Shown in pieces: positions 61,136 through 64,000 of a stretch of DNA of 64,000 nucleotides. Below the pieces are notes generated by a model, which searched no databases, was not told the origin of the DNA, and saw only the letters and a program-made list of their open reading frames with translations. The translations under genes were made by a program, and so were the position numbers. Source of the DNA: an uncultured Bacteroidales bacterium. Lineage in GTDB: Bacteria > Bacteroidota > Bacteroidia > Bacteroidales > Muribaculaceae. The number at the start of each line of letters is the position of its first letter. Position 1 is the stretch's first letter. The stretch spans positions 106,580 to 170,579 of the forward strand of contig UQVH01000001.1 in NCBI GenBank assembly GCA_900544535.1. Reading direction: 5' to 3'.

Positions 61136-63400
61136 ATGAAATTTATGAGAGCAATGATGGCTGCGGCCATCGGATTGTCGGCACTGATGCCGGCAATTGC
61201 AGCATTCGCCGACAATGCGCCGGCGCCTTATCTCGATGTCAACCGTCCGATTGAAGAAAGGGTGCAGGATGCGCTCAGCCGCATGACCACAGAGGAGAAG
61301 GTTGCTATCATCCACGCTCAGTCGAAATTCAGTTCGCCGGGGGTGCAGCGTCTTGGCATTCCCGAACTCTGGTGTACCGACGGTCCCCACGGCATCCGTC
61401 CGGAGGTTTTCTGGGATGAATGGAACCAGGCCGGCTGGACCAACGATTCCTGTACTGCTTTCCCGGCGCTGACATGCCTTGCGGCTACATGGAATCCGGA
61501 AATTGCGGCTCTCTATGGCAAATGCATCGGAGAGGAAGCCCGTTACCGTGAGAAAGATGTATTGCTCGGTCCGGGCGTGAATATCTACCGCACTCCGCTC
61601 AACGGCCGTAATTTCGAGTATATGGGTGAAGATCCCTATCTCGCCTCCGTAATGGTCGTGCCATACATCAAGGGGGTGCAGAGCAACGGTGTGGCCACCT
61701 GCGTGAAGCATTATGCGCTCAACAATCAGGAGCAGCGCCGCCACACTACTGACGTTGATCTGAGCGATCGCGCCCTTTATGAAATCTATCTGCCGGCATT
61801 CAAGGCGGCAGTGACAGAGGGTGGCTCATGGTCGATAATGGGTTCTTACAATCTGTACAAGGGACGTCATGTCTGTCAGAACAGCCGCCTGCTGAAAGAT
61901 ATTCTTCGCGATGAGTGGGGATTTGATGGGACCGTGATCTCTGACTGGGGTGCTGTGCACAACACGGAGCAGGCAATCGACGGTGGTCTCGATCTTGAGT
62001 TCGGCTCATGGACCAACGGCCTTTCCGAGGGGATGAAAAACGCCTACGACAGTTATTTCATGGCTTATCCCTATCTGAAACTCATCAAGGAGGGTAAGAC
62101 GGACACCAAAGAACTTGACAAGAAGGCCGGCAATGTGCTGCGGCTGATTTTCCGTACGGCCATGAATCCCTCGAAGCCTTTCGGTTCGATGAATTCGCCC
62201 GAGCATGTGGCCGCCGCTCGTCGTATTGCCGGTGAAGGGATTGTGTTGCTTAAAAACGATGGCAATCTGCTGCCGCTCGATCTTACGGGTAAAAGGAAGA
62301 TTGTTGTGGTAGGTGAAAACGCCATAAAAATGATGACCGTTGGCGGGGGCAGCTCGTCGCTGAAGGCGCGCAGGGAGGTGACACCGCTCGACGGCCTGAA
62401 GCAGCGTGTCGGAGAGGATGTGGATGTGGTTTATGTACGCGGATATGTGGGCGACCCTGTCATGGAGCAGGACGGCCTGAAGGTGCAGGATATTTCCGAC
62501 AGCCGGAGCGCTGACGAACTGCTTGCCGAGGCTGTCGATGCTGCCCGCGGAGCAGACTACGTGATTTTCGTAGGTGGCCTGAACAAGGCTCCGCATCAGG
62601 ACTGCGAGGATGCCGACCGCGAAGGGCTGGGTCTGCCTTACGGACAGGACCGCCTGATCAGCGAGTTGGCCAGAGTTAATTCCAATCTGGTGGTTGTGAA
62701 TCTTTCCGGCAATGCCGTGGCCATGCCATGGATTAAGGATGTGCCTGCCGTGGTGCAGGGGTGGTTTATAGGCTCGGAGGCAGGCAATGCCATCACCGAT
62801 GTGCTGTCGGGTGACGTGAACCCATCGGGCAAGCTGCCGTTTACGTTCCCGATGAGTCTGGCCGACGTCGGTGCCCATGCCGCAGGTGAATATCCCGGCA
62901 ACAAGGCCGAGCTTGACGCATCGAAAGAGTGGGGCGACACCATCAGAGAGTATTACAACGACGATATTTTCGTCGGCTACCGCTGGGCCGACAAAGAGAA
63001 GACCACTCCGCTTTTCCCGTTCGGTCATGGACTGAGCTACACTTCTTTCGAATATGGCAAACCCACCGCCGATAAAAAGGTGATGACCGCTGACGACATT
63101 ATCACCGTTTCTGTAAATGTGAAGAATACCGGCAGCCGGGAGGGTAGCGAGATTGTGCAGCTCTATATCGCCGACAAGAAATCGAGCCTGCCTCGTCCGG
63201 TCAAGGAACTGAAAGGTTTCCGGAAAGTGAAGCTTGCCCCCGGCGAGGATACAACTGTAAGTTTCATAGTCGACAAGACTGCGTTGAGTTTCTTCGACGA
63301 CAAGAAACATCAGTGGGTTACCGAACCGGGCAAGTTCGAGGCCATAGTTGGCGCTTCGTCGCGCGACATCAAGGGTTCACTACTCTTCGAACTGAAATAA
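61136..63400 (+). CDS. GH3 family beta-glucosidase
   Basis: A 754-residue exported enzyme (signal peptide to about residue 28). The GH3 N-terminal barrel includes the region FSSPGVQRLGIPELWCTDGPHGIR, KHYALNNQE, and the nucleophile aspartate in FDGTVISDWGAVH near residue 270; the C-terminal Rossmann-like domain has VVVGENAIKMMTVGGGSSSLKA; the end is a fibronectin III-like domain (VSVNVKNTGSREGSEIVQLYI). All key parts are intact. It cleaves terminal beta-linked glucose or related sugars; with the pectate lyase and GH140-like protein it fits plant glycan use. Confidence 0.95.
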   Translation: MKFMRAMMAAAIGLSALMPAIAAFADNAPAPYLDVNRPIEERVQDALSRMTTEEKVAIIHAQSKFSSPGVQRLGIPELWCTDGPHGIRPEVFWDEWNQAGWTNDSCTAFPALTCLAATWNPEIAALYGKCIGEEARYREKDVLLGPGVNIYRTPLNGRNFEYMGEDPYLASVMVVPYIKGVQSNGVATCVKHYALNNQEQRRHTTDVDLSDRALYEIYLPAFKAAVTEGGSWSIMGSYNLYKGRHVCQNSRLLKDILRDEWGFDGTVISDWGAVHNTEQAIDGGLDLEFGSWTNGLSEGMKNAYDSYFMAYPYLKLIKEGKTDTKELDKKAGNVLRLIFRTAMNPSKPFGSMNSPEHVAAARRIAGEGIVLLKNDGNLLPLDLTGKRKIVVVGENAIKMMTVGGGSSSLKARREVTPLDGLKQRVGEDVDVVYVRGYVGDPVMEQDGLKVQDISDSRSADELLAEAVDAARGADYVIFVGGLNKAPHQDCEDADREGLGLPYGQDRLISELARVNSNLVVVNLSGNAVAMPWIKDVPAVVQGWFIGSEAGNAITDVLSGDVNPSGKLPFTFPMSLADVGAHAAGEYPGNKAELDASKEWGDTIREYYNDDIFVGYRWADKEKTTPLFPFGHGLSYTSFEYGKPTADKKVMTADDIITVSVNVKNTGSREGSEIVQLYIADKKSSLPRPVKELKGFRKVKLAPGEDTTVSFIVDKTALSFFDDKKHQWVTEPGKFEAIVGASSRDIKGSLLFELK

Positions 63401-63494
63401 AATGCCATCGTATGCCCCGGATTTTTACCGCAAAATACACTTGTCTATTACCGCAAATAATTGCGTAATGTCCTTATATTAAGCAATTAATAGA

Positions 63495-63551
63495 TTCTTC
63501 AACGAGGAGGAGTACTAAGCTCTGATTTTAGTGCAAATATTTAATAATCAA
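63495..63551 (+). repeat. 57-bp duplicated gene end, copy 2
   Basis: Encodes FFNEEEY and a stop, the same tail as the DUF2795 protein, but no start or body is upstream. The two base differences from copy 1 are both synonymous, so this is the surviving tail of a second, once-functional copy. It ends exactly where the IS-end hairpin begins. Confidence 0.85.
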
Positions 63552-63585
63552 GAGACTGTCTAACAACCAAAGTTAGGCAGTCTCT
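63551..63585. mobile_element. End hairpin of an IS1182-family element
   Basis: 14-bp inverted repeat with one G-U pair, AGAGACTGTCTAAC at 63551-63564 and GTTAGGCAGTCTCT at 63572-63585, loop of 7, then CTTTT. It lies 25 bases past the transposase stop codon and resembles the ends of IS1182-family elements in Bacteroidota; the exact element end and target duplication cannot be fixed because the other end is outside the window. Confidence 0.6.
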
Positions 63586-63609
63586 CTTTTATACACAAAA
63601 TCTAAAGAT

Positions 63610-64000
63610 TTAGGCTGCATTTGCCACTACTGATATAAACTTCGGGCAAAAGTTTAAATGAGGGTTCGTATAAAGCTGTTTCGCTGTTTCCGAAGACAAA
63701 AATTTATAACAAAAAGAGGATTTTGCCCATGCCTGGGCAAGTTTTCTCAGATTATGAGCAAGCGCTTTCAGACCGAAGTCGATTTTCGCTCCGGTCAGCC
63801 CCTTTAGCCTGAGTCGCCTGAACCTGCCGCATTCCTTTATCTGGCCGAACACTGCTTCCGGTTCGATCGGGCGATTACTCCTATGCTTCAACCCCTGCTC
63901 ACTTGTAAGAAGCTCTCTTGCTCTGGCTTTATAGTCGTCAAGCGTGTGGTTCACTTCTATCTGTCGGTCGCGTTTGGATTTATGACATTGTCCCCTTAGG
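63610..64000 (-). CDS. IS1182-family transposase, C-terminal part (runs off the window)
   Basis: About 130 codons of a transposase read on the minus strand; the frame is open to the window edge, so the start lies outside. Visible sequence includes GQCHKSKRDRQIEVNH, RARELLTSEQGLKHR, then RPIEPEAVFGQIKECGRFRR and GLTGAKIDFGLKALAHNLRK, which is the typical C-terminal part of IS1182/DDE_Tnp_1-type transposases including the last catalytic glutamate (IEPEAVFGQIK). No frameshift is seen in the visible part, so the element may be intact. Confidence 0.85.
   Translation of the reverse strand, partial: LRGQCHKSKRDRQIEVNHTLDDYKARARELLTSEQGLKHRSNRPIEPEAVFGQIKECGRFRRLRLKGLTGAKIDFGLKALAHNLRKLAQAWAKSSFCYKFLSSETAKQLYTNPHLNFCPKFISVVANAA

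Noticed and set aside
62006..63310. A 434-codon minus-strand frame opposite the GH3 gene
   Set aside because: Complement of an intact GH3 gene; no recognised sequence.
63401..63494. Short stretch after the GH3 gene considered as an attachment site
   Set aside because: Only an imperfect ATTACCGCAA/TTGCGTAAT pair is present; there is no integrase or matching direct repeat.

Overview
The window looks like chromosome from a gut Bacteroidales, most likely a Muribaculaceae-type organism; the family is my inference from overall look, the order is well supported. Support comes from many promoters of the Bacteroidota type (TTTG, about 19-20 bp, TAnnTTTG), a SusC/SusD pair, lipoproteins with Bacteroidales-style leaders, a PorZ-like propeller protein, a Bacteroidota-type IS1182-family transposase end, and a GC-rich core interrupted by AT-rich accessory patches.

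Layout. 0-3.3 kb is accessory: an AT-rich leucine-rich-repeat lipoprotein and two adjacent P-loop ATPases behind a promoter carrying three 16-bp tandem repeats. 3.3-9.2 kb holds a secreted protein of unknown role, then yidC and pyrG (minus strand). 9.4-11.1 kb has a HAD phosphatase and ribF. 11.1-13.8 kb is a second accessory patch: an AT-rich glycine-zipper lipoprotein with two small membrane proteins, then about 0.8 kb with no gene but a string of hairpins and dispersed palindromes. 13.8-20.9 kb is a tightly packed minus-strand operon (Na/Pi transporter, DUF389 protein, glycosyltransferase, epimerase, small membrane protein, aroQ, O-methyltransferase). 21-25.3 kb has a HIT protein, an AraC regulator, OxyR, a membrane ferredoxin-like protein and panB. 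25.7-41.4 kb is the division and cell-wall (dcw) cluster in the order rsmH-ftsL-ftsI-murE-mraY-murD-ftsW-murG-murC-ftsQ-ftsA-ftsZ, all on the minus strand. 41.6-46.3 kb runs the other way: rdgB, the PorZ-like protein, a conserved unknown protein, and manA. 46.4-49.8 kb is a lipoprotein and a TonB-dependent receptor. 50-63.4 kb is a carbohydrate-use region: pectate lyase, SusD, SusC, an alpha/beta hydrolase, a GH140-like protein and a GH3 beta-glucosidase, which together suggest use of pectin-type plant polysaccharide. The window ends inside an IS1182-family transposase.

Most of the window is ordinary core genome. The parts that merit attention are the hairpin-rich gap at 13.1-13.8 kb and its related palindromes elsewhere (two of which supply the stop codon of the gene before them), the ATPase pair with its 16-bp repeats, the glycine-zipper lipoprotein locus, and the duplicated 3' end of a small gene lying either side of the GH3 region. 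I see no convincing CRISPR array, prophage, tRNA or rRNA gene. No complete new system is proved here; the candidates are stated as hypotheses.
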